Below, in pieces: positions 39,702 through 51,480 of a stretch of 64,000 nt of DNA. This stretch comes from Polynucleobacter sp. HIN5 (GTDB lineage Bacteria > Pseudomonadota > Gammaproteobacteria > Burkholderiales > Burkholderiaceae), in assembly GCF_030297555.1 (NCBI RefSeq), contig NZ_AP028136.1:1178001-1242000 (forward strand). The letters run 5' to 3'. Under the pieces are notes generated by a model. That model worked only from the letters and a program-made list of their open reading frames with translations, made no database searches and had not been told where the DNA came from. Position 1 is the first letter of the stretch. The number at the start of each line of letters is the position of its first letter. The translations under genes and the position numbers were made by a program.

Positions 39702-41192
39702 TTAAGAACCGATGAGGGTATTGCGCATGATATTGAGGCAAAGGGCCATAAGGCCTGCCGGGAATACGCCTAACAGGAGAACCATTAAGCCATTGAGACC
39801 CAATACCCCTTTTACAATCCCTGAACCAGTTACCGAATGCTCATGGCTTGGTTCATCAAAATACATGACCTTCACTACGCGCAGGTAATAAAAAGCACCA
39901 ATCAGCGATGCGATCACCGCAATCACAGCCAGTGCAATGTAATCAGCATCAACCAATGCTTCCAAAACAGAGAGTTTGGCTGCAAAGCCCAAGGTGGGAG
40001 GTACTCCAGCTAGGGAGAACATCATAATGAGGCCAATAAAGGCATACCATGGGTGCTTGCGATTGAGACCCTTCAAACCTTCCAGGGTGTCGCAATCGTA
40101 GCCCTTGCGCGATAAAACCATCAACAAGCCGAAAGTGCCTAAGGTGGTGATCACATAGGCAATCACGTAGAACATCGAGGCACTAAAGGCGTGATCATCA
40201 AAAATCGAGAGCATGCCAAGCAGCACAAAGCCCATCTGCGCAATCGCTGAGTACGCCAACATCCGCTTGATATTGGTTTGAGCGATCGCCGTAATATTAC
40301 CGATCACCAACGATAGAACCGCAAGAATCATCAACATCGGCTGCCAATCAGAGATCAACGGTAATAAGGTATTGATCAGCAGGCGGAACAGGAGGGCAAA
40401 GGCAGCGAGCTTTGGAGCCGCCGCAATTAACAAGGTGACTGCGGTCGGAGCACCCTGATAAACATCGGGTACCCACATATGAAATGGCACTACACCAAAC
40501 TTAAAGGCGACGCCAGCCACAATAAAGACCAGGCCAAACGCCATGATGAGATGATTAATGCGGGGATCAAGGAGTGAACGTAAGATCTCCAAGAGATCCA
40601 GTGATCCGGTCACACCGTAGATCATTGACATGCCATAGAGCAAGAATCCGGATGCCAAGGCGCCTAATACAAAGTACTTAATCGCCGCCTCGGAGGATAG
40701 GCCACTGGAATGACGCATCGCTACCAAACCATAGGTTGATAGAGCCATCAGCTCAAGACCCAGATACAAAGTAATGAGGTTTGATGCGGAGATCAAAACC
40801 AATTGCCCTAATAAGGCAAATAAGGTGAGGACCAAGAAATCGGGTCGGAAGAGCCCTCGATCAATTAAATACTGCTTGGAGTAAATCAGGCTAATCAGTA
40901 GCGCAAAGCAGCACCCTGCTTTGAGTAGATTGGCGATTGGATCGGACTGGAACAGACCGGCCATGGCAAAGTACGGCAGATCAATCATTCTGCTTAAAAA
41001 CGCAATGCCCAAGCCAATTAAGAGTAAGCAGGAACAGAAATACACAAAGGATGCTGCCCGTGGCGTATGAAATACATCACTGGCGATATGATCCCTCTTC
41101 TCTTTAATAAAGGCACTGGTCAACAATAAATCACTGGCGACAAAGGCCAAAATCAGTTCAGGAGCAATCGCAATGAGGTCAAAAGTATCCAT
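39702..41192 (-). CDS. nuoN: NADH-quinone oxidoreductase subunit N
   Basis: Antiporter-like proton-pumping subunit of complex I, 496 residues and about 14 spans. The conserved [21 protein letters not shown] helix segment (shown in part: [16 protein letters not shown]) and [16 protein letters not shown] carry the broken-helix lysines. It is last of the 14 nuo genes, 13 bases after nuoM. Confidence 0.96.
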   Translation of the reverse strand: MDTFDLIAIAPELILAFVASDLLLTSAFIKEKRDHIASDVFHTPRAASFVYFCSCLLLIGLGIAFLSRMIDLPYFAMAGLFQSDPIANLLKAGCCFALLISLIYSKQYLIDRGLFRPDFLVLTLFALLGQLVLISASNLITLYLGLELMALSTYGLVAMRHSSGLSSEAAIKYFVLGALASGFLLYGMSMIYGVTGSLDLLEILRSLLDPRINHLIMAFGLVFIVAGVAFKFGVVPFHMWVPDVYQGAPTAVTLLIAAAPKLAAFALLFRLLINTLLPLISDWQPMLMILAVLSLVIGNITAIAQTNIKRMLAYSAIAQMGFVLLGMLSIFDDHAFSASMFYVIAYVITTLGTFGLLMVLSRKGYDCDTLEGLKGLNRKHPWYAFIGLIMMFSLAGVPPTLGFAAKLSVLEALVDADYIALAVIAVIASLIGAFYYLRVVKVMYFDEPSHEHSVTGSGIVKGVLGLNGLMVLLLGVFPAGLMALCLNIMRNTLIGS

Positions 41193-41205
41193 TCAGTAAC
41201 CTTAC

Positions 41206-42672
41206 TCAGAGTTTGCTAATCGCGACATGTTCGAGCAATTGCATCACTGCCGGATGAATAATGTCGGTAAAGGGTTTGGGATACACGCCCATGCCAATCA
41301 CGCAGAGCGATAGAACAATAAACATAAAAAACTCGCGGCCGTTGAGGTCTTCAAGCTTCTCGACCTCTGGATTAGTGATCGCACCAAAGATCACGCGCTT
41401 AACCATCCATAGGGAGTAAGCAGCGCCAAGGATTAATGCGGTCGCTGACAGCAGACCAATCATGAAGTCGTAATCAACGGCGGCCAGGATCACCATAAAC
41501 TCCCCCACAAAACCCGAGGTTGCTGGCAAACCGCAATTGGCCATCGCCATGAGGACCATAAATGCCGAGAACTTTGGCATCCGATGCACCACACCACCGT
41601 AATCGGCGATCTGACGAGTGTGCATACGGTCGTATAAAACGCCAATGGCTAAGAACATCGCGCCCGATACAAATCCGTGCGAGATCATTTGAATAATGCC
41701 GCCCTCAATACCGAGAGGACTGAAGATAAAAAACCCTAGGGTCACAAAACCCATGTGCGCAATTGAGGAGTACGCCACCAACTTCTTCATATCTTGCTGA
41801 ACCAGTGCCACCAAACCAACGTAGATCACCGCCACTAGGGATAAGAAAATAATGATCGGTCCTAAAAGGATGCTGGCATCTGGCGCAATCGGCAACGAGA
41901 ACCGCAAGAATCCATAAGCACCGAGCTTCAACATAATGGCCGCCAGCACCACCGAGCCACCGGTCGGTGCCTCAACGTGAACATCGGGCAACCAAGTATG
42001 CAGAGGCCACATCGGTACCTTCACGGCAAAGGCTATGAAGAAAGCAATAAAGATCAGTACCTGTTCCACAATATCCAACTTTGCTCGGTGCCAGGTGAGC
42101 AAGTCAAAGGTATTGGTTAGGTTGTAGAGATACAAAATGGCGACCAGTGCCAATAATGATCCCAACAGGGTATAGAGGAAGAACTTAAATGCGGCATAGA
42201 TGCGGTTTTGTCCACCCCATACTCCGATGATGATGTACATCGGAATAAGTGTTGCCTCAAAGAAGATGTAAAACAGCAGGCCGTCAAGCGCCGAGAACAC
42301 CCCAATCATGAGGCCCGACAAAATCATGAAGGCGGCATAGTATTGCGAGGCCTTCTCGGTAATCACCTCCCAAGCAGCGATCACCACAAAGATGTTGATA
42401 AAGGCGGTCAAGACCACAAACCATACCGAGATACCATCCACACCCAAGTGATAGTTAATGTCGTAGCGTGGAATCCAACTATTCTTTTCCACAAACTGCA
42501 TGCCAGCATTGGCAATGTCAAAGTTAGCGATTAGGGGTAAGGTGGCAATAAAGCCCAAAATAGCCCCAAACAAGGCCAAATACTTCACGCCGGCAGATGG
42601 ACGCTCAGAGCCATAGACCAAAATCATCAGGCCAAAAACAATCGGAATCCAAATCGCGTAAGAAAGAATCAT
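41206..42672 (-). CDS. nuoM: NADH-quinone oxidoreductase subunit M
   Basis: Antiporter-like proton-pumping subunit of complex I, 488 residues with about 14 spans. Diagnostic segments are KVPMWPLHTWLPDVHVEAPT, with the conserved helix-break Lys and Pro, and DMKKLVAYSSIAHMGF. It also has GVDGISVWFVVLTAF near residue 80. It lies 12 bases after nuoL. Confidence 0.97.
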   Translation of the reverse strand: MILSYAIWIPIVFGLMILVYGSERPSAGVKYLALFGAILGFIATLPLIANFDIANAGMQFVEKNSWIPRYDINYHLGVDGISVWFVVLTAFINIFVVIAAWEVITEKASQYYAAFMILSGLMIGVFSALDGLLFYIFFEATLIPMYIIIGVWGGQNRIYAAFKFFLYTLLGSLLALVAILYLYNLTNTFDLLTWHRAKLDIVEQVLIFIAFFIAFAVKVPMWPLHTWLPDVHVEAPTGGSVVLAAIMLKLGAYGFLRFSLPIAPDASILLGPIIIFLSLVAVIYVGLVALVQQDMKKLVAYSSIAHMGFVTLGFFIFSPLGIEGGIIQMISHGFVSGAMFLAIGVLYDRMHTRQIADYGGVVHRMPKFSAFMVLMAMANCGLPATSGFVGEFMVILAAVDYDFMIGLLSATALILGAAYSLWMVKRVIFGAITNPEVEKLEDLNGREFFMFIVLSLCVIGMGVYPKPFTDIIHPAVMQLLEHVAISKL

Positions 42673-42684
42673 GACCAGGTGTAC

Positions 42685-44727
42685 TTAGTAAGCAATGTAA
42701 ATATGGGTATACAAAATCCAGGCCATTAAGCCAATCAAACCGACGATCATGGCAAAGGCATAGTGATAGAGATAACCTGACTGCAAATGACGGATCACCC
42801 CAGAGAACTTACCAACCAAATGAGCGCTACCGTTCACCACAAAACCATCAATGACTCGTTGATCGCCCTGCTTCCATAAGCCGCCACCAATCAGCAGCGC
42901 GCCCTTTGCAAAAATCCATTGATTCAAATCATCAAGGTAATACTTGTTATCCAATAGGGTCTTGATCGGGGCAAAGGTCTTAGCGATTTTCTCGGGCAAG
43001 GATGTAGCCCACAGGTAGCAGATGGCTGCTACTAAGACACCCAAGACCAACAAAATAAACACGGGGGTCGTAAAGCCATGCAAGGCCATCGCCACTGGCC
43101 CGTGGAAATGGGATGCAAACATTGCGAGCGTAGGATGCTTAGCCTCATCAATATAGATCGCGTCCCCAAAGAAACTACCAAACAACATGGGATCAATGGT
43201 GTAGTAACCAATAATCACCGAAGGAATTGCCAATGCAATCAACGGCAAGGTGATCACCCAGGGTGACTCGTGAGGCTTCTCGCCTGGTGCAAGACCATGA
43301 TGATGCTCATCGTGCGCATCATGCGAATGGTGATGGCCATGATCATGACCAAAGCGCTCTTTACCATGGAAGACATAAAAGTAGAGGCGGAAGGAATACA
43401 AAGCGGTCACGAAGACACTCGCCATCACTGCAAAGTATGCAAAGCCCGATCCAGGGATGGTGCTTGCTGCCACCGCCTCAATAATCGAGTCTTTGGAGTA
43501 AAAGCCCGAGAAGAATGGTGTGCCAATCAATGCCAAGGAACCAATCAACATCATCAAACAGGTAATTGGCATGTATTTCCAGAGGCCGCCCATCTTGCGC
43601 ATGTCCTGCTCGTGATGCATTCCAATGATCACACTACCCGCGCCTAAGAACAGCAAGGCCTTAAAGAAGGCATGGGTCATTAAATGGAATATAGCAATTG
43701 GATAGGCAGAGACGCCGAGCGCAACGGTCATATAGCCCAATTGCGAGAGCGTTGAATACGCTACCACACGCTTGATATCGGTTTGCACGATTCCTAAGAA
43801 TCCCATGAAGAGTGCGGTGATTGAGCCCATCACCAGAATGAAGCTCAAGGCAACATCGGAGAGCTCAAACAATGGCGACATGCGGGTCACCATAAAAATA
43901 CCCGCGGTCACCATCGTCGCCGCATGAATCAACGCAGATATTGGGGTTGGACCTTCCATCGAATCCGGCAACCAAACATGCAATGGAAACTGCGCTGACT
44001 TACCCATTGCCCCAATAAATAGACAGATACAAGCGGCAGTGATCAGATTCCAGTTTGTTCCTGGGACAGTCTGCGCTGCTAAGACAGTATTTTGGGCAAA
44101 GATATCGGCGTAGTTCATCGAGCCAGTGGCCGCAAGTAATAGCCCAATCCCCAAGATGAACCCAAAGTCGCCCACCCGGTTGACCAAGAAGGCCTTCATG
44201 TTGGCAAAAATCGCGGTAGGCCGATCGTAATAGAAACCAATCAACAGATAAGAAACAACGCCAACCGCCTCCCAGCCAAAGAATAACTGCAGCATGTTAT
44301 TGCTCATAACGAGCATCAACATCGCAAAGGTGAACAAGGAGATGTACGCAAAGAAACGGTTATAGCCCTCCTCACCTGCCATATAGCCAATGGTGTAAAT
44401 GTGAACCATCAGAGAGACAAAGGTCACCACCACCATCATCACGGCGGTCAATGGATCAATCAGAAAACCAATATCAAAACTCAACTCGCCAATCTTCATC
44501 CAGGTGTAGACGCTACCATCGAAGTAATAGCCGTTCATTACCTCATATAAAACCCAGCACGACAGCAAGAATGCAATTGCGACCCCCAAAATGGTGATCG
44601 ATTGGGATGCCACTTGACCAATCCGATTGCCAAAGAACTTCGTGCCTAATAGTCCTGCAAACGCCGCTCCCACTAGCGGGGCTAGTGGAATCGCACAAAG
44701 ATGGGCAGTTGTTAAAGCAGTGGTCAT
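42685..44727 (-). CDS. nuoL: NADH-quinone oxidoreductase subunit L
   Basis: Largest antiporter-like subunit of complex I, 680 residues, about 16 spans and the long lateral C-terminal helix. GKSAQFPLHVWLPDSMEGPT and TDIKRVVAYSTLSQLGYM mark the channel. Between spans, near bases 43270-43370, lies a His-rich loop of about 25 residues (DHGHHHSHDAHDEHHHG). The family normally has no such metal-like cluster in E. coli; it probably lies outside the channel core. Spacing to nuoK is 5 bases. Confidence 0.97.
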   Translation of the reverse strand: MTTALTTAHLCAIPLAPLVGAAFAGLLGTKFFGNRIGQVASQSITILGVAIAFLLSCWVLYEVMNGYYFDGSVYTWMKIGELSFDIGFLIDPLTAVMMVVVTFVSLMVHIYTIGYMAGEEGYNRFFAYISLFTFAMLMLVMSNNMLQLFFGWEAVGVVSYLLIGFYYDRPTAIFANMKAFLVNRVGDFGFILGIGLLLAATGSMNYADIFAQNTVLAAQTVPGTNWNLITAACICLFIGAMGKSAQFPLHVWLPDSMEGPTPISALIHAATMVTAGIFMVTRMSPLFELSDVALSFILVMGSITALFMGFLGIVQTDIKRVVAYSTLSQLGYMTVALGVSAYPIAIFHLMTHAFFKALLFLGAGSVIIGMHHEQDMRKMGGLWKYMPITCLMMLIGSLALIGTPFFSGFYSKDSIIEAVAASTIPGSGFAYFAVMASVFVTALYSFRLYFYVFHGKERFGHDHGHHHSHDAHDEHHHGLAPGEKPHESPWVITLPLIALAIPSVIIGYYTIDPMLFGSFFGDAIYIDEAKHPTLAMFASHFHGPVAMALHGFTTPVFILLVLGVLVAAICYLWATSLPEKIAKTFAPIKTLLDNKYYLDDLNQWIFAKGALLIGGGLWKQGDQRVIDGFVVNGSAHLVGKFSGVIRHLQSGYLYHYAFAMIVGLIGLMAWILYTHIYIAY

Positions 44728-44732
44728 GTCAA

Positions 44733-45041
44733 CTAGCCTTTGAGATGGTCGAGATCTTCGGTATTAATTGTGTCAACTTTGCGGAATAGAACCACCAAGA
44801 TTGCCAAACCAATTGCAGCCTCTGCTGCAGCTACGGTCAGAATAAAAAATACAAATACCTGACCGGCCATATCACCTAAGTAATGGGAGAACGCCACAAA
44901 GTTCATATTGACAGCAAGCAACATCAACTCAATTGCCATCAAGAGGATGATCACGTTACGTCGATTCAGGAAAATGCCGACGACGCTGATTGCAAACAGA
45001 ATGGCGCCGAGAACTAAATAATGAGCAAGGGTGATGGTCAT
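44733..45041 (-). CDS. nuoK: NADH-quinone oxidoreductase subunit K
   Basis: Small membrane subunit of complex I, 102 residues and three spans. Key residues are the membrane glutamates in [13 protein letters not shown] and in the [13 protein letters not shown] helix, which form part of the proton path. The ATG overlaps the nuoJ stop by 4 bases (ATGA coupling). Confidence 0.97.
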   Translation of the reverse strand: MTITLAHYLVLGAILFAISVVGIFLNRRNVIILLMAIELMLLAVNMNFVAFSHYLGDMAGQVFVFFILTVAAAEAAIGLAILVVLFRKVDTINTEDLDHLKG

Positions 45042-45700
45042 GCTGGATCACCTGGTTTGGTTCGAGACTTGAGGTCTTGCTTGGCATCACGCTCAGCATC
45101 CATCGAGACAATCCGCATCCGATCTTTAGCGGAAACTGCAACTTGATCTGCAATATTTTGCCCTTTGACATCTTTGCGTTTGCGCAGTGTGAGGGCAACA
45201 GCTGCGATGATGGCGACCAATAAGACAATGCCTGCGACCTCAAAGGCATAAATGTATTCTGTAAACATTAAATAACCAAGGGCTTGGGTATTATTTGCTG
45301 CCACTACATCGGGCAAGACATTCACGGGTGCGGTAGTCCCAATAAAGCCGCGGATTAATACGATCGAGAGTTGCAAGATGATCACCACACCAATTAGCAT
45401 GGCGAGTGGTAGATACTTCTTGAAATCACGTCGGAGATGCGCAAGATCCAAATCGAGCATCATCACCACGAATAAGAACAGCACCATCACAGCACCTACG
45501 TAGACCAGGATCAGAATCAGACTCAAGAACTCGGCCTTGAGTAACATCCAGATACCCGAGGCACTAAAGAATGCCAAAACCAAGAATAAGGCTGCGTGCA
45601 CAGGATTGGGAACCGTAATGACCCGCAATGCGGAAATCACCAACAGTGCCGCGAAGGCGTAAAAAAAAGCTGAGAAGATGAAATTAGGGTCGAGGGTCAT
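45038..45700 (-). CDS. nuoJ: NADH-quinone oxidoreductase subunit J
   Basis: Membrane subunit of complex I, 220 residues with five spans. The pi-bulge helix [20 protein letters not shown] segment (shown in part: [14 protein letters not shown]) is characteristic. The C-terminal 45 residues are a charged cytoplasmic tail rich in Lys/Arg/Asp, longer than in the E. coli protein. It overlaps nuoK by 4 bases and follows nuoI by 7. Confidence 0.96.
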   Translation of the reverse strand: MTLDPNFIFSAFFYAFAALLVISALRVITVPNPVHAALFLVLAFFSASGIWMLLKAEFLSLILILVYVGAVMVLFLFVVMMLDLDLAHLRRDFKKYLPLAMLIGVVIILQLSIVLIRGFIGTTAPVNVLPDVVAANNTQALGYLMFTEYIYAFEVAGIVLLVAIIAAVALTLRKRKDVKGQNIADQVAVSAKDRMRIVSMDAERDAKQDLKSRTKPGDPA

Positions 45701-45707
45701 AAATCAA

Positions 45708-46199
45708 TCAACGGTATGGCGCATCCGCCTCTCGGTTGGCTGCAATTTGCTTTTCGTATTCATCACCGACTGCCAGCAACATCTCCTTGGTGAAATACAA
45801 ATCACCGCGCTTATCGCCGAAATACTCAAAAATATTCGTCTCAACAATGGCGTCTACCGGACAAGCCTCTTCACAATAGCCACAGAAAATGCATTTAGTA
45901 AGGTCGATGTCATAGCGCGTTGTTCGGCGGGTACCATCCTCACGCTGATCAGACTCAATCGAGATTGCCAGAGCCGGGCAAACGGCTTCACACAGTTTGC
46001 ATGCAATGCAACGCTCTTCCCCATTGGGATAGCGACGCAGCGCATGTAAGCCACGAAAACGGGGTGACAATGGGGTCTTCTCTTCCGGATACTGAATCGT
46101 AATCTTGGGTTTAAATAAATAACGCCCAGTAATCGACATTCCTTTAAGAACATCTTTGAGCATTAAGCTATTGAGAAACTGAGAGGCGCGCTTGAACAT
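45708..46199 (-). CDS. nuoI: NADH-quinone oxidoreductase subunit I
   Basis: Peripheral complex I subunit carrying two 4Fe-4S clusters (N6a and N6b). The ATG at 46199 gives 163 residues starting [20 protein letters not shown], the usual betaproteobacterial length; the longer frame runs back into nuoH. Ferredoxin motifs are [12 protein letters not shown] and [12 protein letters not shown]. It starts 5 bases after the nuoH stop. Confidence 0.97.
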   Translation of the reverse strand: MFKRASQFLNSLMLKDVLKGMSITGRYLFKPKITIQYPEEKTPLSPRFRGLHALRRYPNGEERCIACKLCEAVCPALAISIESDQREDGTRRTTRYDIDLTKCIFCGYCEEACPVDAIVETNIFEYFGDKRGDLYFTKEMLLAVGDEYEKQIAANREADAPYR

Positions 46200-46204
46200 A
46201 GTGA

Positions 46205-47278
46205 TTAGCTCCAAATGTTCCAGGGGGACAAAATCCAGGCCCCAACCAACAATACCCAAACCACAGTTAGCGGAATAAAGATCTTCCAGCCCAAACGCAT
46301 AATTTGGTCATAGCGATACCGCGGCAATGAAGCTCGCAACCAAATAAAGCACGAGAGCACAAAAAAGATCTTCGCAAATAACCAAAAGAATCCTGGGATG
46401 TCGCGTAAGATGGGTAGATCAAGGATTGGCAACCAACCGCCCAAAAACATAATCGAGGTTAGGGCAGCAATCAGAATCATATTGGCGTATTCGGCCAAGA
46501 AAAATAAGGCAAAGGCCATACCGGAGTACTCCACCATATGGCCCGCAACAATCTCAGACTCCCCTTCCACAACGTCAAATGGATGACGATTGGTTTCTGC
46601 AACCCCAGATATGAAATAGATCACAAACATCGGCAACAAAGGCAGCCAGTTCCACGACAAGAAATTCAAGCCCATGTCGGCGAAGATGCCAACTTCTTGG
46701 GAGCGCACGATGTTACTGAGATTTAATGAGCCGGCCACCATTAATACGGTGACCAAAGCTAAACCCATGGCAATTTCGTAAGAAATCATTTGAGCAGAAG
46801 CACGCATGGCACCTAAGAATGGGTACTTCGAGTTTGAAGCCCACCCTGCCAAGATCACGCCATACACACCCACCGAGGTAATAGCCATGACATATAGGAG
46901 ACCCGCGTTTACATCCGCTAGAACCAAGTCTGCCTGAAATGGCACCACTGCCCATGCAGCAAGCGCAGGGGTTAGCACCATCAATGGGGCAATGATGTAG
47001 AGGGTATGGCTTGCTCGTGTTGGAGAGACGATTTCCTTCATCAGGAGCTTTAATGCATCCGCGATTGGCTGGAGTAAACCAAGGGGACCAACCCGATTAG
47101 GGCCTAAGCGGATGTGCATCCAGCCAATCAACTTGCGCTCCCACAGCGTGAGGTAAGCGACTGCACCAAAGATGGGTAATACGATGATCAGGATCTTCGC
47201 TAGGCTCCAAACCAAAGGCCAGAACGAACCAAACAGTTGTTCACCATGGCTAGTAATGAGATCGATCCAGTTGCCCAT
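46205..47278 (-). CDS. nuoH: NADH-quinone oxidoreductase subunit H
   Basis: Membrane subunit of complex I at the quinone entry site, 357 residues and eight spans. Conserved cytoplasmic loops are [19 protein letters not shown] and [15 protein letters not shown] with the acidic quinone-coupled residues. It lies 7 bases after nuoG. Confidence 0.98.
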   Translation of the reverse strand: MGNWIDLITSHGEQLFGSFWPLVWSLAKILIIVLPIFGAVAYLTLWERKLIGWMHIRLGPNRVGPLGLLQPIADALKLLMKEIVSPTRASHTLYIIAPLMVLTPALAAWAVVPFQADLVLADVNAGLLYVMAITSVGVYGVILAGWASNSKYPFLGAMRASAQMISYEIAMGLALVTVLMVAGSLNLSNIVRSQEVGIFADMGLNFLSWNWLPLLPMFVIYFISGVAETNRHPFDVVEGESEIVAGHMVEYSGMAFALFFLAEYANMILIAALTSIMFLGGWLPILDLPILRDIPGFFWLFAKIFFVLSCFIWLRASLPRYRYDQIMRLGWKIFIPLTVVWVLLVGAWILSPWNIWS

Positions 47279-47285
47279 AGCTAAC

Positions 47286-49658
47286 TTAAGCGCTCACCGT
47301 TAATTTAGAAAGAGCTACTTCACCAAACATCGCTGCTAGATGACCACTCAGCTCCGTGGCTGTTGCAATGCGCACTACACCTTCGGCCAAGCCGGGTTGT
47401 AATTGAACGCCTACTTCAACTGTCTGGCCAGCTTGGGTAAGCGCCACGCGATCACCGGCCTGTAAACCTAGTTGAGTCCAAAGGGTCTCCCCCACTCCAA
47501 CCATATTGGCATCCTTTGCATCACGAGTGCGTTGCAATGCAGGGGCGCGGCGCACAATCGCATCACTTGAATAAATCGCTTGATCGGCGAGGCGCTCGAG
47601 TGATGCGGTAATCTGAACCTGCTCTTGGATCTCAGGGCTAGCTGTGAAGCGATTGTTGAGTTGGTCTTGTACAGGCTTCGCAAACGCATCGGCATAAACC
47701 TCCTCCGGGAGCTTATACAAAAAGCCCTCAAGGTTTAGAAGACTTCCGAGTGCACGCAGCACCTTCCATGCCGGTCTGGCATCGGCCAAGGGTCGAACGG
47801 AAGGCTGAATCGTTTGCACCTGCCCCGCTAAGTTCACAAAACTTCCAACCGTTTCGGTATAGGGAGTGATTGGCAGAATCACATCGGCTAACTCAAGCAA
47901 ATCGGGGCTCGTGTAGGCGCTCATCGCAATTACGGTATCGGCGCCTTGTAACGCAGCTCGGGTTTGTTGTGGGTTGGGTAAATCCTGAAGTGGCTCGACG
48001 TGTAACATCACATAGGCGCGCGCCTTACTTTGTAATACCGTATCAATGCTGCCTTGGTTACCTTGCGTTGCGCCAACCATTTGCGCCCCAACCGAATTAC
48101 CGCCTTCGCACAAGAACCCAAAGGTACATCCCGTATGCTTGGCAATAAACTCGGCGAGAACATGTAAATCGGAGGCGTTGGGATGATCAATCGCTAAGGA
48201 TCCCAAGAATATTGCCTGCGGCTCAGGGCTCTCAAGTTTGGCATTGCTGAGTAATTGATCTGCAATCGCTTGCACCTGTGGAGAAACACTTTTCGCAGAG
48301 AGGCCAGCGGGAGACTGAACGGATTTTGCTTGCGCAATCGCTTGAGCAATTTGACCTAATTGATCCACCCACTGACTGGGCTTGGATTTCAGATGGGCAG
48401 CAATCGGCATGAGCCAATCGTTTCCACCTGCATCGAGTCGATAAACCTTGAGGCCCTGCTTGGTCGCCGTGCGCATCCGAGCAGCGATCAGCGGCAGATC
48501 TTTACGCAAATGGCTACCGATCACTAGAACACTTTTGAGTTCACCGAGCTTGGCAATTGGCATACCTAACCAAGGAAGCGTTGCAGCTCCGCGGGTATCG
48601 GTTTGGCGCAAGCGCGTCTCAATTTGCTGACTTCCTAGACCGCGCATCACTTTTTGCAAGAGGTAAAGTTCTTCAGCGCTTGCGATGGGGTGAGCCAATG
48701 CCGCTAACGCCTGACTACCATGCTGCTTCTGAATATCACTTAATGAGTGCACGACGTAATCGAGGGCGGACTGCCAATCGGTCTCTAACCACTGCCCATT
48801 TTGTTTCACCATCGGGGTGGTTAAACGATCAGGGCTATTTAGGCCTTCATACGCAAAGCGATCGCGGTCACTAATCCAACACTCATTGATGGCCTCGTTC
48901 TCGAGGGCTACAACCCGCATCACATGATTGGCCTTCGTTTGTACGGTAGTGTTGGCACCGACGGCATCATGTGGACTGATCGAGCGCTTGCGGACCAACT
49001 CCCAGGTACGCGCGGCATACCGAAATGGCTTACTCGTTAAGGCGCCCACCGGGCAGATATCAATCATATTGCCCGAGAGCTCAGAGTCAACCGTTTGGCC
49101 CACAAAGGTCGTGATCTCCGAATGCTCGCCACGGTTAATCATGCCAAGCTCCATCACACCAGCAACCTCTTGTCCGAAGCGCACACAACGGGTGCAGTGA
49201 ATGCAACGCGACATCTCTTCCATGGAAATGAGTGGTCCGACATTTTTATGAAAGACCACGCGCTTCTCTTCTTTGTAACGAGAGCTGGATTTGCCATATC
49301 CAACGGCTAAATCTTGCAATTGGCATTCGCCACCTTGGTCGCAGATCGGGCAATCCAAGGGATGATTAATTAACAAAAACTCCATCACGGATTTTTGAGC
49401 CTCAACTGCCTTGGCCGAATGGGTAAACACCTTCATACCGGCCATCACGGGGGTTGCGCATGCCGGCAATGGCTTAGGCGCCTTCTCCACTTCAACCAAA
49501 CACATGCGGCAGTTTGCTGCGATGCTCAGTTTCTTGTGATAACAAAAATGAGGAACGTAAGTCCCCAACTTATTGGTGGCATGCATCACCATCGAGCCTT
49601 GTGGAACCTCAACAGGCTTACCGTCGACATGGATCTCAATCATGTTCACCGTACTCAT
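47286..49658 (-). CDS. nuoG: NADH-quinone oxidoreductase subunit G
   Basis: Large iron-sulfur subunit of the complex I electron-input module. The ATG at 49658, 2 bases after the nuoF stop, gives 790 residues beginning [18 protein letters not shown]. The 2Fe-2S domain has [10 protein letters not shown] His-Cys3 cluster ([18 protein letters not shown]) and [11 protein letters not shown] follow, then a molybdopterin-oxidoreductase-like domain without evidence of cofactor use. The longer frame from 49694 overlaps nuoF and is not needed. Confidence 0.97.
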   Translation of the reverse strand: MSTVNMIEIHVDGKPVEVPQGSMVMHATNKLGTYVPHFCYHKKLSIAANCRMCLVEVEKAPKPLPACATPVMAGMKVFTHSAKAVEAQKSVMEFLLINHPLDCPICDQGGECQLQDLAVGYGKSSSRYKEEKRVVFHKNVGPLISMEEMSRCIHCTRCVRFGQEVAGVMELGMINRGEHSEITTFVGQTVDSELSGNMIDICPVGALTSKPFRYAARTWELVRKRSISPHDAVGANTTVQTKANHVMRVVALENEAINECWISDRDRFAYEGLNSPDRLTTPMVKQNGQWLETDWQSALDYVVHSLSDIQKQHGSQALAALAHPIASAEELYLLQKVMRGLGSQQIETRLRQTDTRGAATLPWLGMPIAKLGELKSVLVIGSHLRKDLPLIAARMRTATKQGLKVYRLDAGGNDWLMPIAAHLKSKPSQWVDQLGQIAQAIAQAKSVQSPAGLSAKSVSPQVQAIADQLLSNAKLESPEPQAIFLGSLAIDHPNASDLHVLAEFIAKHTGCTFGFLCEGGNSVGAQMVGATQGNQGSIDTVLQSKARAYVMLHVEPLQDLPNPQQTRAALQGADTVIAMSAYTSPDLLELADVILPITPYTETVGSFVNLAGQVQTIQPSVRPLADARPAWKVLRALGSLLNLEGFLYKLPEEVYADAFAKPVQDQLNNRFTASPEIQEQVQITASLERLADQAIYSSDAIVRRAPALQRTRDAKDANMVGVGETLWTQLGLQAGDRVALTQAGQTVEVGVQLQPGLAEGVVRIATATELSGHLAAMFGEVALSKLTVSA

Positions 49659-49660
49659 GA

Positions 49661-50965
49661 TTAGGCGGCCTTGGCAAATGAAGAGACCATGCAATGCTTA
49701 TGCTCGATGTGGTAAGCAAACTCATTCATATAGTGTTTGAGCATTCCTTGGACCGGCATCGCAGCGGCATCACCTAAAGCACAGATCGTCCGCCCTTGAA
49801 TATTTCCGGCAACGTCTTTGAGAAGATCCAAATCCTCTGGGCGACCTTGACCGTGTTCAATGCGATTAACGATGCGCCAGAGCCAACCAGTCCCCTCACG
49901 GCATGGGGTACATTGGCCACACGACTCTTCGTGATAAAAATACGAGAGGCGCAAGAGTGAGCGCACCATGCAACGGGTCTCATCCATCACAATCACCGCT
50001 CCAGAACCAAGCATCGATCCAGCCTTGGAGATTGCGTCGTAATCCATCGTGATATCCATCATGATCTTGGCAGGCAAGACCGGCGCCGATGATCCACCAG
50101 GGATCACTGCTTTGAGCTGTTTGCCATTGCGCATTCCACCTGCCAACTTCAATAACTCTGCAAAGGGCGTTCCGAGTGGAACCTCATAGTTGCCTGGGTA
50201 GGTAACGTCACCTGATACGGAGAAGATCTTGGTGCCGCCATTATTGGGCTTACCCAATTTAAGGTAGGCCTCCGCACCGATGGCCAGAATAAATGGCACG
50301 GCTGCAAAGGTCTCGGTGTTGTTAATGGTCGTTGGTTTGCCATATAGACCAAAGTTCGCTGGAAAGGGTGGCTTAAAGCGGGGCTGCCCTTTCTTGCCTT
50401 CAAGCGACTCTAAGAGCGCAGTCTCTTCTCCGCAAATATAGGCACCAAAGCCTGGGGCGGCATGCAACTGGAAGTTAAATTCCGTTCCTAAAATCTTCTC
50501 TCCAAGATAGCCAGCCGCACGCGCTTCCTCAAGGGCCTCTTCAAAGCGCTCATAGACTTCCCAGATCTCGCCATGAATATAGTTGTATCCGGTTGAGATC
50601 CCCATGGCATAGGCGCCAATGATCATGCCTTCAATCAATGCATGGGGGTTATAGCGCATGATGTCGCGGTCTTTAAAGGTACCGGGTTCGCCCTCGTCGC
50701 TATTGCACACCAGATATTTATTGCCAGTGTAGTTCTTAGGCATGAAGCTCCACTTCAAGCCCGTTGGAAATCCAGCGCCTCCACGGCCACGCAGTGACGA
50801 TGCTTTGACTTCGGCAATCACGGCATCCGGGGTAATCTTTTCATTGAGAATCCGGCGCAGTTGTTGATAACCGCCGCGCGCCTCATAGTCTTTGAGATGC
50901 CAGTTCTTGCCATCCAAGCCAGCCAAGATTAAGGGCTTGATGTGACGACTATGCAAACTGGTCAT
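49661..50965 (-). CDS. nuoF: NADH-quinone oxidoreductase subunit F
   Basis: NADH-binding flavoprotein subunit, 434 residues. The NAD site is [21 protein letters not shown] contacts are in [15 protein letters not shown], and the 4Fe-4S ligands are [15 protein letters not shown] with a distal Cys in [10 protein letters not shown]. The start overlaps the nuoE stop by 4 bases. Confidence 0.98.
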   Translation of the reverse strand: MTSLHSRHIKPLILAGLDGKNWHLKDYEARGGYQQLRRILNEKITPDAVIAEVKASSLRGRGGAGFPTGLKWSFMPKNYTGNKYLVCNSDEGEPGTFKDRDIMRYNPHALIEGMIIGAYAMGISTGYNYIHGEIWEVYERFEEALEEARAAGYLGEKILGTEFNFQLHAAPGFGAYICGEETALLESLEGKKGQPRFKPPFPANFGLYGKPTTINNTETFAAVPFILAIGAEAYLKLGKPNNGGTKIFSVSGDVTYPGNYEVPLGTPFAELLKLAGGMRNGKQLKAVIPGGSSAPVLPAKIMMDITMDYDAISKAGSMLGSGAVIVMDETRCMVRSLLRLSYFYHEESCGQCTPCREGTGWLWRIVNRIEHGQGRPEDLDLLKDVAGNIQGRTICALGDAAAMPVQGMLKHYMNEFAYHIEHKHCMVSSFAKAA

Positions 50966-51477
50966 ACGCTCCCCCGTTTTGCTTGCGCATTTAACTCATC
51001 CAATAAGGCATCGATCTTTTCTTGGCTCATAAAACTACACATGCGGTGGTTGTTCACCAACATCACAGGTGAGTCGCCACAAGCGCCCATGCACTCACCC
51101 TCTTTTAAGGTGAAGGTTCCACATGGCGTGGTCTCATTGAAATTAATTCCGAGTTTTTTCTTGAGATAGTCGGCAGCCTCTTCACCGTGCGTAAGTTGAC
51201 AAGGTAAATTGGTGCAGATCACAAGTTTGAATTTACCAATCGGCTTGGTCTCATACATGTTGTAGAAGGTTGCTACCTCCTCAACTGCAATCTTGGGCAT
51301 CTCCAGAATATGCGCCACCTCCGCAATAATCTCGGGAGAAACCCAACCATGCTCCTCTTGTGCGGCAATTAGACATGCCATCACCGCCGATTGTTTTTGC
51401 TCTGGCGGATACTTCGCAATATTGCGATCCATCGATGCGCGGGTCTTAGCAGAAAAAAGGGATTGGGTTGTCATCAT
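50962..51477 (-). CDS. nuoE: NADH-quinone oxidoreductase subunit E
   Basis: Thioredoxin-like 2Fe-2S subunit (cluster N1a) of complex I, 171 residues. The four ligand cysteines are in CTNLPCQL and [10 protein letters not shown]-terminal helices include [21 protein letters not shown]. It lies 3 bases after nuoD and overlaps nuoF by 4. Confidence 0.97.
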   Translation of the reverse strand: MMTTQSLFSAKTRASMDRNIAKYPPEQKQSAVMACLIAAQEEHGWVSPEIIAEVAHILEMPKIAVEEVATFYNMYETKPIGKFKLVICTNLPCQLTHGEEAADYLKKKLGINFNETTPCGTFTLKEGECMGACGDSPVMLVNNHRMCSFMSQEKIDALLDELNAQAKRGSV

Positions 51478-51480
51478 GAT

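Noticed and set aside
41206-43647. His/Asp-rich frames on the plus strand opposite nuoL and nuoM
   Set aside because: They mirror nuo codons, including the His-rich loop of NuoL; no start context or family match.
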